DNA of 64,000 bases. It comes from Ensifer sp. IC3342. Lineage in GTDB: Bacteria; Pseudomonadota; Alphaproteobacteria; Rhizobiales; Rhizobiaceae. Location of the stretch: NCBI RefSeq assembly GCF_020193655.1, contig NZ_JADYVE010000001.1, forward strand, positions 682,001 through 746,000, written 5' to 3'. Under the pieces are notes generated by a model, which saw nothing but the letters and a program-made list of their open reading frames with translations, was not told the origin of the DNA and ran no database searches. This document shows positions 1 through 10,488 of the stretch, one piece after another; the stretch's first letter is position 1, and every line of letters begins with the position of its first letter. The translations under genes were made by a program, and so were the position numbers.

Positions 1-621
1 CGCGCGTCCGAGCTTCTTGCCGCCGATCACCTCCGCCTCGACGAGGTAGCGGTAACCAAGGAGTGCTGCCGCGTGCACGACATCCCCTTCAGCGAGCAGG
101 GAGCGAATGAAGCTCGACGAGATCACCGAGGCGTTTTCATCGCGGAAGGCATCAACGAGCGTGACGCCAAAACCCTCCCGCTCTCCAGCCGCCATCAGGA
201 ATGCCGGGCCGCCTTCGCGCCCCTTGCCGAAATGAAAGTCGAAGCCGGTGACCACATGGGACGCATGTAGCCATTCGCGCAGTATGCGATGGATGAAATC
301 GGATGCCGAAAGCTGGGAGAAGGTCCGGTCGAAGGGATATTCGATGACGGCGCCAAAGCCCATGCCTTCGAGGATACGGGCCTTGAGCGGTGCCGGCGTC
401 AGACGAAAGACCGGCGTGTCCGGTCTGAAGACAGTGCGTGGATGCGGCTCGAAAGTCAGTACGAGCGCGGGAACGCCGCGTTTCGCCGCTTCCTCCAGCG
501 CACGGTTCAACACCGACTGATGGCCGCGGTGAACGCCATCGAAATTGCCGATCGCGATGACACCGCCGCGCAGGCGCTCCGGAAGCGGATCACGGGTTTC
601 GTTGCGATGAAAAACCGTCAT
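1..621 (-). CDS. ribF: Bifunctional riboflavin kinase/FAD synthetase, partial
   Basis: Reading on the minus strand from an ATG at 621 gives 207 codons that run off the left edge, so only the N-terminal FAD-synthetase half and the start of the kinase half are present. The protein begins MTVFHRNETRDPLPERLRGG. It carries the nucleotidyltransferase signature GNFDGVHRGHQ near residues 26-36 and SSSFIRSLLAEGDV near residue 170, both diagnostic of the RibF FAD synthetase domain. The enzyme phosphorylates riboflavin to FMN and adenylates FMN to FAD in the cytosol. It lies 13 bases downstream of the HAD phosphatase gene on the same strand and is probably cotranscribed with it. Confidence 0.93.
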   Translation of the reverse strand, partial: MTVFHRNETRDPLPERLRGGVIAIGNFDGVHRGHQSVLNRALEEAAKRGVPALVLTFEPHPRTVFRPDTPVFRLTPAPLKARILEGMGFGAVIEYPFDRTFSQLSASDFIHRILREWLHASHVVTGFDFHFGKGREGGPAFLMAAGEREGFGVTLVDAFRDENASVISSSFIRSLLAEGDVVHAAALLGYRYLVEAEVIGGKKLGRA

Positions 622-634
622 GTCCGTCTTCCCG

Positions 635-1498
635 TCAGCCAAGCCGCGGCATCCACCACTTCGGTGTCGCCCCTTCCCTTTTCAGGAAGGCAGCAAGTTT
701 CGCCTCGTCGGTGCGGCTTTCATGCATGTATTCCTGCGCATGAATGCCCGCGCTGATATAGAGGAGGTCGAAGCCAGCGTCCTGCGCGCCCTTGACATCG
801 GTTGGCATGCCGTCGCCGATCGCGATAACGCGGGACAGGTCGAATGCACCGCGTACGGCCTTGGCCTCAGCCAAGGCGGCGCGGTAGATCGCAATATAGG
901 GCTTGCCGGCAATGCGTGCCTCGCCGCCCAGTTCCTCGTAGAGCTTGGCGATGGCACCGGCACAGGGGATCAGCCGATGACCGCGCTCCACGACGAGGTC
1001 GGGATTGGCGCAGATGAATGGGATCTTCCGCTTGGCGAGTCCCGTCAATGTCGCGCGGTAATGTTCGGGCGTTTCCGTTTCGTCGTCATAAAAACCGGCG
1101 CAGACGATCGTCTCTGCGTCCTCCGCAGAAACGATCTCGGTGCCGAGACCTTCGAGCAGAGGCAGATCGCGGTCGGCGCCGATAAAGAAGATGCGTTTCG
1201 CAGCTGCCGAGATCAAAGCCCGCGTGACGTCGCCTGACGTAACGATGCGGTCGTAGGCTTCGTCGGGGACGCCGAGGCCGCGGATCTGCACCTTGACGCC
1301 GGGATGCGGCCGCGGCGAATTGGTGATGAGAACGACAGTCAAGCCTTTTGCCCGCGCCTCTGCGAGGGCCTCGCAAGCCGAGGCGAAGGCTTGGACGCCA
1401 TTGTGGAGAACACCCCAGACATCGCAGAGCACCACGTCGTATCGGCTGGTGATTTCCCGAAAACTGTTGATCCTTACGACCATATCGGCTTCCCGCAA
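635..1498 (-). CDS. HAD superfamily class IIA phosphatase (TIGR01459-type)
   Basis: This 287-residue protein has the HAD motifs of the NagD/UmpH-like class IIA group. Motif I is DVWGVLHNG near residues 26-34, motif II is TNSPRPH near 59, and the acidic motif IV is GDGMPTDVKGAQDAG near 229. The size fits the rhizobial family annotated as HAD hydrolase next to ribF. The substrate is not evident; flavin nucleotide or sugar phosphate dephosphorylation is possible given the neighbour, but that is inference. An internal ATG five codons in (MVVRINSF) is an equally good start. The gene lies just upstream of ribF. Confidence 0.85.
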   Translation of the reverse strand: MREADMVVRINSFREITSRYDVVLCDVWGVLHNGVQAFASACEALAEARAKGLTVVLITNSPRPHPGVKVQIRGLGVPDEAYDRIVTSGDVTRALISAAAKRIFFIGADRDLPLLEGLGTEIVSAEDAETIVCAGFYDDETETPEHYRATLTGLAKRKIPFICANPDLVVERGHRLIPCAGAIAKLYEELGGEARIAGKPYIAIYRAALAEAKAVRGAFDLSRVIAIGDGMPTDVKGAQDAGFDLLYISAGIHAQEYMHESRTDEAKLAAFLKREGATPKWWMPRLG

Positions 1499-1606
1499 AC
1501 TCGGCTTCTCGGCTCACATCGCAAGGAAGGGCAAAGAATACAAGTCTCGCGTTCAGAAAAACGCCGCGCTTCCCAAGAATTCGCCGGCGCGATGCAGCCG
1601 GTGACG

Positions 1607-2971
1607 TCAGAAAGACCTGAGGAGCCAGCCGCCAGCGGCGCAGATGGCCAAGGTCTGGAAAATGCCGCGCTTCCACCACAACAGCAAGGCGCCCGCGGCG
1701 ATCGTCAGACCGAGCGCGGAGGGATCAAGCGTCGTCCAGTTCGGATAGGGGATCGAGAGAGGCCCACGGTTGAGCCGCCAGACCTCGCCAAAAAGAACAT
1801 GCAGACCGAACCAGGCGGCCAGATTCAGGATGACGCCGGCGACCGCCGCGGAAATCGCCGACAGAGCACCGGAGAGCGCTACATTGGCGCGCAGTCGCTC
1901 GATATAGGGCGCACCAAGGAAGATCCAGAGGAAGCAGGGAACGAACGTCACCCAGGTCGCGAGCGCCGCACCGAGCAGACCGGAGGTTAACGCGTCCACG
2001 CCGATCGGCGCCCGGTAGGCCCCCATGAAGCCGACGAAGCTCAGCACAAGGACGAGCGGGCCCGGCGTCGTCTCCGCGAGCGCCAGCCCATCGAGCATCT
2101 CGCCCGGCCTCAGCCAATGATAGGTCTCGACCGCCTGCTGCGCCACGTAGGACAAGACGGCATAGGCGCCGCCGAAGGTGACAACCGCCATCTGCGAGAA
2201 GAAGAGGCCGATGTCGGTATAGACATTCGCCCCATCCAACAAAATCGAGATCACAACGAATGGCGCGAGCCAGAGGCTGCCCCAGACGGCAACGACCGCC
2301 ATGGCCCTACCCGAGGAGGGCTGGGCATCGGAAAGGCCCGCACCGATAACGGAAGGGAGATCAACCGTGTTTGCGCTTTTCCCGCGGTCAGCAGCACGCA
2401 ATGACGGAGCATGGCGGGTGACAAGATAGCCGATCAACCCGGCGGCGATGACGACCAACGGGAATGGCAGGGCAAAGGCAAAGAGGGCGAGAAAAGCCAG
2501 CGCCGCCACCAACCGGTCGAAGCCGGTCTTGAGTGCTCTCCGGCCGAGCCGGACCAGGGCCTCGACCACGATCGCCAGCACTGCCGCCTTCATGCCATAG
2601 AAGAGGCTGACCAGCCAATCCATTTGCTGGAACAGCGCATAGGCCGATGAGAGCGCAAGGATAACGAAAAAGCCCGGGATCACGAAGAGCGTGCCTGCCA
2701 CGACGCCGCCACGCGTGCCGTGCAGCAGCCAGCCGACATAGGTGGCAAGTTGCTGTGCCTCCGGCCCGGGCAGCAGCATGCAGTAGTTGAGCGCGTGCAG
2801 GAAGCGGCTTTCCGATATCCAGCGGCGTTCCTCCACCAGTTCGCGGTGCATGAGGGCGATCTGTCCTGCCGGTCCGCCAAAGCTCAGCAGGCCGATCTTG
2901 GCCCAGACCTTCGCCGCCTCGGCAAAGGAAGGATGGGCGGGCACCAGGCCCGCCGATGTTTTCTGGTTCAC
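1607..2971 (-). CDS. chrA: Chromate efflux transporter ChrA
   Basis: ChrA of the CHR superfamily, about 454 residues, exports chromate across the inner membrane. The protein shows the two homologous halves typical of long-chain CHR proteins: an N-terminal half with LSFGGPAGQIALMHRE and PGPEAQQLATYVGW, and a C-terminal half with VVTFGGAYAVLSYVAQQ and TTPGPLVLVLSFVGF. Many hydrophobic segments are present. An upstream in-frame start at 3004 exists, but I chose GTG at 2971 because it overlaps the TGA of the chrB-like gene as GTGA (2968-2971), a translational-coupling signature. The pair forms a chromate-resistance operon. Confidence 0.9.
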   Translation of the reverse strand: MNQKTSAGLVPAHPSFAEAAKVWAKIGLLSFGGPAGQIALMHRELVEERRWISESRFLHALNYCMLLPGPEAQQLATYVGWLLHGTRGGVVAGTLFVIPGFFVILALSSAYALFQQMDWLVSLFYGMKAAVLAIVVEALVRLGRRALKTGFDRLVAALAFLALFAFALPFPLVVIAAGLIGYLVTRHAPSLRAADRGKSANTVDLPSVIGAGLSDAQPSSGRAMAVVAVWGSLWLAPFVVISILLDGANVYTDIGLFFSQMAVVTFGGAYAVLSYVAQQAVETYHWLRPGEMLDGLALAETTPGPLVLVLSFVGFMGAYRAPIGVDALTSGLLGAALATWVTFVPCFLWIFLGAPYIERLRANVALSGALSAISAAVAGVILNLAAWFGLHVLFGEVWRLNRGPLSIPYPNWTTLDPSALGLTIAAGALLLWWKRGIFQTLAICAAGGWLLRSF

Positions 2972-3795
2972 GTCCGCTTCCCCTTGCCGCCGTGCGAGAC
3001 CCAATCATGCTTCTCCTGGGTGGCGTCACGCGCCCAACGGTAAAGCGCATCGTAAAGGGTCATGCCCGCTTCGAGTTGCTCGAGGTCGTCGGAATACATC
3101 CTGGAGAGCCCCAGGGAGACTGCCAGAAGGCCCGCTGCTTCCGGTTCGAGATCGCGCCTGTCGGTATCCGCGCCCCGTACGATCCGCGCGACATGTTGAA
3201 GGGCTGGGAAAGCAAGGCGGAACTCCTTGACCATCGTATCGAAGGTGCAGTCCTCGCCGCGATGGCTCCAGAAGACCCCTTCGATGTCGAAGGGCGTCGC
3301 GCCGAAACGCTCGCCCACCGCCTCGACCTCGGAAGCCGTGACGTAGAGAAAGGCGGCACGCGGATCGACGAAACGGCGGATCAGCCATGGGCAGGCGATG
3401 CGATCGATTTTCGGCCGGGATCGGGTGACCCACAGCGACCCGCCCGACGGATCGGCGTTTGGCAGGCTGGCGACCGGAACGAGCGGCAGCCCCGCCTCGC
3501 GCCATGCCTCGATGCCGCCCTCCAGTATCTCGGCCGTGGCACCCGCGTGCCTGAGCCAGGCCGCAACGCCCTCGCTGAGTTTGCCTCCATGCCGACAGAG
3601 CGCGACGACGTGTTGCCCGCGATAGAGCTCCGCCCATTGCTGAACCCCGGCATGGGCGCGATGGAAGGAGCCGGGCACGAGATGGGGATCGGCGGCGAAG
3701 TCGTCGTCATCGCGCACATCGATGATCACCGGAGCCTTCGCGGTTCCTAGGAGTCTGACCAGCTTGTCTGAGGAAATCGAATTGAACGAGGCCAT
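2968..3795 (-). CDS. ChrB-type chromate resistance protein with N-terminal rhodanese domain
   Basis: The 275-residue protein has a rhodanese fold at residues 1-110, with VIIDVRDDDDF and the putative catalytic cysteine in ALCRHGGKLSEG. A ChrB C-terminal domain follows from about residue 120 (WVTRSRPKIDRIACPWLIRR and FDIEGVFWSHRGEDCTFD). ChrB-type proteins act as chromate-responsive regulators or accessory proteins for ChrA. The fused sulfurtransferase version is common in rhizobia. It is the first gene of the chrB-chrA pair and is divergent from groES; 268 bases separate the two starts. Whether it senses chromate or reduces it cannot be told from sequence. Confidence 0.85.
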   Translation of the reverse strand: MASFNSISSDKLVRLLGTAKAPVIIDVRDDDDFAADPHLVPGSFHRAHAGVQQWAELYRGQHVVALCRHGGKLSEGVAAWLRHAGATAEILEGGIEAWREAGLPLVPVASLPNADPSGGSLWVTRSRPKIDRIACPWLIRRFVDPRAAFLYVTASEVEAVGERFGATPFDIEGVFWSHRGEDCTFDTMVKEFRLAFPALQHVARIVRGADTDRRDLEPEAAGLLAVSLGLSRMYSDDLEQLEAGMTLYDALYRWARDATQEKHDWVSHGGKGKRT

Positions 3796-3941
3796 CGTTT
3801 ACGTCCTTTAGATGGTTGCTATTGGACGCGAATTTCCGGCATGACGCCTCGTGGGGCATTCGCTCGCCCCATGCGATTGTTAAACAAAAAAGCTCGCGGC
3901 CTGTCAACGATCACAGCCGGCAAAAAATCTCTCGACCGATC

Positions 3942-3970
3942 CTTGACTCGTTCAGCGCACGGTCCTATTT
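3942..3970 (+). promoter_or_regulatory. Sigma-70-like promoter of groES-groEL
   Basis: A CTTGAC -35 element at 3942-3947 and a CTATTT -10 element at 3965-3970 are separated by exactly 17 bases. This fits the rhizobial vegetative consensus well. The CIRCE element starts nine bases after the -10 box, where HrcA binding would block initiation. A heat-shock sigma factor could also use this sequence; the bases alone do not decide. Confidence 0.7.
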
Positions 3971-3978
3971 CGGCGACG

Positions 3979-4005
3979 CTAGCACTCGTGAGATATGAGT
4001 GCTAA
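3979..4005 (+). promoter_or_regulatory. CIRCE operator (HrcA binding site)
   Basis: CTAGCACTC at 3979-3987, a nine-base spacer, and GAGTGCTAA at 3997-4005 match the CIRCE consensus TTAGCACTC-N9-GAGTGCTAA with a single mismatch at the first base. It lies between the promoter and groES, the standard position. HrcA would repress groESL here at normal temperature. Confidence 0.95.
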
Positions 4006-4063
4006 CACCCATCCACCGGGTCGATGAACGATCCGCAATGTCATTTGATCGAGGGATTAGACA

Positions 4064-4360
4064 ATGGCAAGCACCAACTTCCGTCCGCTGCACGACCGCG
4101 TTGTCGTCCGCCGCGTCGAGTCTGAGGAAAAGACCAAGGGCGGCATCATCATTCCGGACACCGCAAAGGAAAAGCCGCAAGAAGGCGAAATCGTGGCTGT
4201 CGGTTCGGGCGCCCGTGACGAAAGCGGCAAGGTTGTTCCGCTCGATGTCAAGGCTGGCGACCGCGTCCTGTTCGGCAAGTGGTCCGGCACCGAAGTCAAG
4301 ATCAACGGCGAAGACCTTCTGATCATGAAGGAAGCCGACATCATGGGCATCATCGGCTGA
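4064..4360 (+). CDS. groES: Co-chaperonin GroES
   Basis: This 98-residue protein has the GroES signatures: [14 protein letters not shown] at the N-terminus, the mobile loop [17 protein letters not shown], and EADIMGIIG at the C-terminus. GroES forms the heptameric lid of the GroEL folding chamber. It is the first gene of the groES-groEL operon, 74 bases before groEL, under CIRCE control. Rhizobia usually carry several groESL copies. The CIRCE element suggests this is the HrcA-regulated one, called groESL1 in S. meliloti, though that assignment is inference. Confidence 0.97.
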   Translation: MASTNFRPLHDRVVVRRVESEEKTKGGIIIPDTAKEKPQEGEIVAVGSGARDESGKVVPLDVKAGDRVLFGKWSGTEVKINGEDLLIMKEADIMGIIG

Positions 4361-4392
4361 TCGGCCGGCACCCTCCAACTTCCGTAATTTGA

Positions 4393-6072
<1,680 letters not shown>

Positions 6073-6138
6073 TAAGGCGCTAGCCTTGTCACAGTGATGC
6101 TCAAAAGCATCACGCGAGTCATTCCGGTACCGGAACTG

Positions 6139-6173
6139 AAAGGGCGGCTTTCGAGCCCCCTTTTTGCTTTTTG
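6139..6173 (+). terminator. Rho-independent terminator of groESL
   Basis: AAAGGG-C-GGC pairs with GCC-CCC-TTT around a TTTCGA loop, followed by TTTTTGCTTTTTG. It lies about 65 bases after the groEL stop. Confidence 0.8.
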
Positions 6174-6531
6174 TCAAACAAGCAAAAGATCCTGGAGAAG
6201 ACGCTCGGGAAAAAGACAACGCCGCCCGAAACAGCGCAAAAAACCGTTGAAGTCGAAAAAAAACGAACTATAACAGCGCCCTAAGTGAACGCTAGATTCA
6301 CGCGAGGCTGGCAAGTAGATACAAACTGAGCGCATTTGCTCGATTTTGGATGTGTCCGCTTGTGCCTGGATCTCGCAGAGAACATCATCACCAAAAGCTT
6401 ATAGATATTTGATCGCAATATAAGCCGACCTTCTTGCGAAATGACTTCGCTCGGCGGGGCTGTCATTTTTGCGAAGGCGTCTGTGCGATTTCAGGCATGG
6501 ACGGTTCGCCGGACGTATTCTGGGATAAGCC
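6174..6531. other. Intergenic region without a recognisable gene
   Basis: Between the groEL terminator and the PAS-like gene there is a locally AT-rich stretch (roughly 6175-6430) typical of a promoter region. Short ORFs on both strands have no supporting features. I see no clear repeat or structured RNA. Confidence 0.5.
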
Positions 6532-6960
6532 GTGTTTAAAATCGCAAGAACAAATTCCCTCTCCTCCTGCATTCACAGCTTGCCGCATCAGGAAATACCT
6601 GCGCAATTCTGCGTTTCCGAGGGCTGGTCCGGCGATCTCACCACGGGCCTCTTCGTCCTCGGCGACAAGGCGGCAGCGATTCACGGTCTGCGTGAAAGCG
6701 AATGCGGATTGCTCAATTTCGTCCGCTGTTACGATCCGGCCGATCGCAATCATGTGCTCGAGCTTTTCGAGCAGGCGGCAACCACCTCCTCTACCTTCTG
6801 CTTTTCCACGACGATCATCCTCGAAACGGGGCAGAGGCAGCCGCTCTTCTGCATCGGCGAGTCGTCCGGCCTGGAAGAGCGCTATTCCGGCTCGATGCTC
6901 GGGGTCTTCTTCTTCCCGCGCTTTTTGATCGAAGGTGCGCAGGCGATGCTGAGGCAATAG
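6532..6960 (+). CDS. Small PAS-like single-domain protein (paralogue of the 15041 gene)
   Basis: This 142-residue soluble protein starts at a GTG. The central part (GWSGDLTTGLFVLGDKAAAI, then YDPADRNHVLELFEQA) is laid out like a PAS domain: an opening W-x-x-DL, a glycine-bounded strand, then a D-x-x-D-R helix. No output domain is attached. It aligns over its whole length with the protein at 15041-15460; shared positions include the W-x-DL, FVLG/FLLG, DxxDR, LEQA, F-FST and GVFxFPR segments. Function is unknown. A sensor or protein-interaction module is the best guess. The PAS assignment is inference from pattern and not a known family match. Confidence 0.65.
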   Translation: MFKIARTNSLSSCIHSLPHQEIPAQFCVSEGWSGDLTTGLFVLGDKAAAIHGLRESECGLLNFVRCYDPADRNHVLELFEQAATTSSTFCFSTTIILETGQRQPLFCIGESSGLEERYSGSMLGVFFFPRFLIEGAQAMLRQ

Positions 6961-7061
6961 GTCATTTCATGGCTCCATCGAAACGGTGAAATGACCTAAC
7001 TCTATGAAACTGCTCAACTCGACGTCACGCACTTTCCTTAGGCCCCACCGCCGCAGGCGCG

Positions 7062-8937
7062 TCACGCGACCGCAGCTTGTACCCGAGTGCTCGTGACTGC
7101 GCCGATGGGCGCTGGCCGCCCGAGCAGGTAGCCCTGAGCCTCGTCACAACCCTCCGCTTGAAGAATGTCGAGCTGTTTCTGTGTTTCGACGCCCTCAGCG
7201 AGGACCGGCACGGAAAGGCTTTGTCCAAGGGCGAGGATGGCCCGGACAATCGCCTTAGCTTGAGGGCTGCCTTCGACCTCCCACATGAAGCTCTTGTCGA
7301 GCTTGATCTTATCGAAGGGAAACGATCGCAATGTTTCGAGCGACGAGTAGCCGGTGCCGAAGTCATCGATGGCGATGGTCACGCCAAGTTCCTTGATCTG
7401 GCGGAGCGTCAGCAGCGCGCGCTCCTTGTCGTCGATGATGGTGGACTCGGTGATTTCCAATTCGAGCCGCTTCGGACTGAGTCCGGTCTCCACCAGCACC
7501 TGCTGGACGAGGGCGACGATGTCGCCATTGGCCAACTGCACCGGCGAAATATTGACGGCAATCAATGTCGATGCGGTGTTTCTGATAAGCCGCATCAGCT
7601 TTGGCCTTGGCGACCGCCGGGTCAGGATAGGCGTTGGCAGATACCCGCTCGATAATTTCCCGGAATGTCAGTCCCTTGCCGGCCATCGATTCGGAGAGAT
7701 TGAAAATCTCGAGGCAACGCCCGTTCGAAATCAGCAGGCGGTCGGCCTTGTCGAACAGGCATATGCCCTGCGTCATGTTCTCCAGCGCAATGTCGAGATT
7801 CTTGCTGACTTCGGCGATACGATCGGCGTTCGCCTTTTCCTTGGAGATGTCCTTGGCAATTTTGATGAAGCCCACGTGCCGTCCGGTTTCATCGATGATC
7901 GGTTCGATCACCACATGCGCCCAGTAGCGCGTGCCATCCTTGCGATAGCGCCAGCCCTCCGCCTCGTATTTTCCATCGAGGAGAGCGCGATGCAGCGCCT
8001 GTTGCGGCAGGTTGGCCTGCCTTTCTTCCGGTGCGTAGAAGCAGGCAAAATTCTTGCCGATGATCTCCTCGGTAGCGTACCCCTTGTTCGACTCGGCGCC
8101 GGCATTCCAACTGGTCACGTGGCCATCGATGTCGAGCATGCAGATCGCGTAGTCCTTGACGCTCCGGACGAAGCGGGAAAACTCCTTTTCCGAGACGGCC
8201 GCGAGGATTTCCGCCTGATGGGCGAAACCGGCGGCGATCAGAACGATCGACAGCAGGAAGAATGCCGTTCCCGCAATGACGAAGGCCAAAAGATGCGGCT
8301 GCATCATGCCTACGCCCGCTTCGGCAGCCGGGCCGGCTTCGACCGTGACCGCGGCCATCGCCGTAAAATGCAACACCACGATGCCAAGCGTCATTGCGGA
8401 CGTCGCAAGCAACTTGGCCCTCAGCGGCCGGTCGCTGCGGGCGACCGCAAAGAGCGCGGCCACATCAAACAGCGATCCGGCAAGGATCGAAAGGGCGACG
8501 AGCATCCCGTCCCAGCGGATGGAGCCGGCGACGTCAAGCGCCGCCATGCCGAGGAAATGCATCGAGGCGACGCCGGCACCAAGCACCAGCCCGCCAAACA
8601 ACCAGCCGGCACGCCCCTTCACATAGGTCGCGATGCCGATCGCCTTTGTCGTCAGGACAATTGCGACCGCCAGCGACAATGTCGTGAGGTTCATCTGATA
8701 GCCGATGACAACACCCGGATCATAGGCAAGCATGGCGATAAAGTGGGTTGCCCATATCCCGAAGCCGCTGGCGATGCCGGCGGCGACGATCCAGATCGCC
8801 TGCGGAGCAGCGACAGCGGCACACGCGCGCTGAAGCAAGGTGGCAGCGCCGAAACTCGACAGGAAGCAAATCAACGCGGCCAGTGCGACCAGTCGCGGAT
8901 CATGTTCCACCACAAGGCATGTCAGGATCTTGAACAT
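7062..8937 (-). pseudogene. MHYT-PAS-EAL signalling protein with internal deletion and frameshift
   Basis: The 5' part (from ATG 8937) encodes an MHYT membrane sensor with at least six hydrophobic segments and HF motifs in WATHFIAML, ASMHFLGMAAL and VVLHFTAMAAV, then two PAS domains (near residues 245-360 and 370-450). The frame then breaks near 7570-7595. A second frame continues into the C-terminal part of an EAL phosphodiesterase domain (AVNISPVQLANGD, LEITES, DDFGTGYSSL, KLDKSF, AEGVET). The expected GGDEF domain and the N-terminal third of EAL, including the EALLR motif, are missing. About 250 codons appear deleted. A c-di-GMP enzyme is therefore very unlikely to be made. The membrane-PAS part could still be expressed with a short out-of-frame tail. 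Confidence 0.85.
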
Positions 8938-9127
8938 CACAGATCGCCCAAATAAGCGGTGCACGGACGCAGGTCACCTGCTCCGGCTCGGTTGCCATCT
9001 GTTGACGTTTCGCCGTTTAAGGAAGCGTGAAAATCCGCCGAAGAGCGCCATTCCGAAACGGAACGGTGCTTTCTTTGTTAACAGATTGAGAATTCCGAGC
9101 GATGTCGCCGGCTAAAGCGCGGCGCGT

Positions 9128-9174
9128 TGCATGTCGTTTTCCCAAAACCGCTGCACACTTTTGGGCGACATGCA
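9128..9174. repeat. Rhizobial intergenic palindrome (TGCATGTCG...CGACATGCA)
   Basis: TGCATGTCG at 9128-9136 pairs with CGACATGCA at 9166-9174, with inner CCCAAAA/TTTTGGG pairing. This is a widespread intergenic repeat type of rhizobial genomes, recalled from memory. It abuts the stop codon of the flavoprotein gene at 9175 and may also act as its transcript end. Confidence 0.7.
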
Positions 9175-10392
9175 CTAGGCGAGCAGCGATTTGAGGTCGG
9201 TCTCGGGATCGGCGAGTTTCGCGCGATCCGGCGTTGTCCCGGTTTCGAGCAGCTTCTTTCCCGTCACGTAGGCCTTGGCGTCGTTGATGGCATCGACGGC
9301 GATGAAATTGCCCTGGCGAAAATACCAGACCGATACACTGCCTTCACGCTGGCCCGGACGGACAAGTGTTTCGTCGTGGCCGAGACCGAAGCCGGCAATC
9401 TGGAGCTTCACGTCGTACTGGTCCGACCAGAACCAGGGCTTCGGATCGTACGGCTCGGAGCTGCCCGTGAGGATGGCAGCAATCGCTTCCGCTTGGTCAA
9501 CGGCGTTCTGAACCGATTCCAGGCGGATCCGCATGCCTTGCCACGGCAGGACCGCGCAGTCGCCCATGGCAAAGATCGCCGGATCGGAGGTTCGGCCGTA
9601 GCTGTCGACAATGATGCCATTGGCCGTCTCCAGGCCTGCCTCATGCGCCAATGCATCGTTGGCGCTGACGCCGATGCCGACGATCACCACGTCGGTCGGG
9701 ATCGTCGAGCCGTCCGCAAGCTCAGCGGCGATAACGCGCCCGTTGTCGCCAACGAGACGGTGGAGCCCCATGCCTTCCCGGATATCGACGCCGCGGGAGC
9801 GGTGAATCTCGCGGACGATCGCGGACGTTGCGGCCGAGGCCACGCGCTGCAGGATGCGGTCCGCCATTTCGATGACGATTACTTCCATCCCGCAGGTGCG
9901 GGCGACCGCGGCAGCCTCAAGACCGATATAGCCTCCGCCCACCACCAGCGCGCGGCGACCGGGCTGCATCTCGTCGGCCAGCAGGTCGGCATCCTTGAAA
10001 TCGCGCACGACATAGACGCCGGCAAGATCGCCACCAATGGAGGCGGGCAATCGGCGTGGCGTCGCCCCGGTCGCGAAGGCAAGCGTCTCGTAGCCGAGCA
10101 CCGATCCGTCACTCAAAGTCACCTGTTTTTGCCTGCGGTCGATGCGCGTGACGGTCGTCGAAAGGCGAATGTCGATGCCGTGCTCCGAATACCAGGCCTC
10201 TGGCCGATAGAGCAGCCGATCGAGGGTCATTTCGCGAAGCAGATATTTCTTGGAGAGAGGCGGCCGCTGGTAGGGAAGGCTCGCCTCCGAAGACGCGATC
10301 GTCACCGGCCGCTCGTCCTTCAAAGCGCGAAGTTTGGCAACCAAGGCGAAAGCGGCCTGACCGCCGCCGACAACAACAAGTCTTCCCGACAC
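9175..10392 (-). CDS. Ferredoxin/rubredoxin-reductase-like FAD-dependent oxidoreductase
   Basis: About 405 residues, of the pyridine-nucleotide-disulfide oxidoreductase group that serves ferredoxins (rhodocoxin/putidaredoxin reductase-like). It has an FAD-binding GGGQAAFALVAKLR at the N-terminus, PYQRPPLSKKYL, an NAD-binding VVGGGYIGLEAAAVA near residue 150, and the second FAD motif FAMGDCA near 275. The C-terminal reductase domain follows. I chose GTG at 10392 (VSGRLVVVGGG) because the segment upstream is not conserved in this family. It would pass electrons from NADH to a [2Fe-2S] ferredoxin; no ferredoxin gene is adjacent, so the partner is unknown. Confidence 0.85.
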   Translation of the reverse strand: MSGRLVVVGGGQAAFALVAKLRALKDERPVTIASSEASLPYQRPPLSKKYLLREMTLDRLLYRPEAWYSEHGIDIRLSTTVTRIDRRQKQVTLSDGSVLGYETLAFATGATPRRLPASIGGDLAGVYVVRDFKDADLLADEMQPGRRALVVGGGYIGLEAAAVARTCGMEVIVIEMADRILQRVASAATSAIVREIHRSRGVDIREGMGLHRLVGDNGRVIAAELADGSTIPTDVVIVGIGVSANDALAHEAGLETANGIIVDSYGRTSDPAIFAMGDCAVLPWQGMRIRLESVQNAVDQAEAIAAILTGSSEPYDPKPWFWSDQYDVKLQIAGFGLGHDETLVRPGQREGSVSVWYFRQGNFIAVDAINDAKAYVTGKKLLETGTTPDRAKLADPETDLKSLLA

Positions 10393-10488
10393 CTGCTTCA
10401 CCCGTTTCTTGATGCTTGTGTTTCGCCAGCCGTAGCCTCTCCGCCCGAGCTTCGTCAACTCGGGCGGAGCGGCGAGACCGCTACGGGA

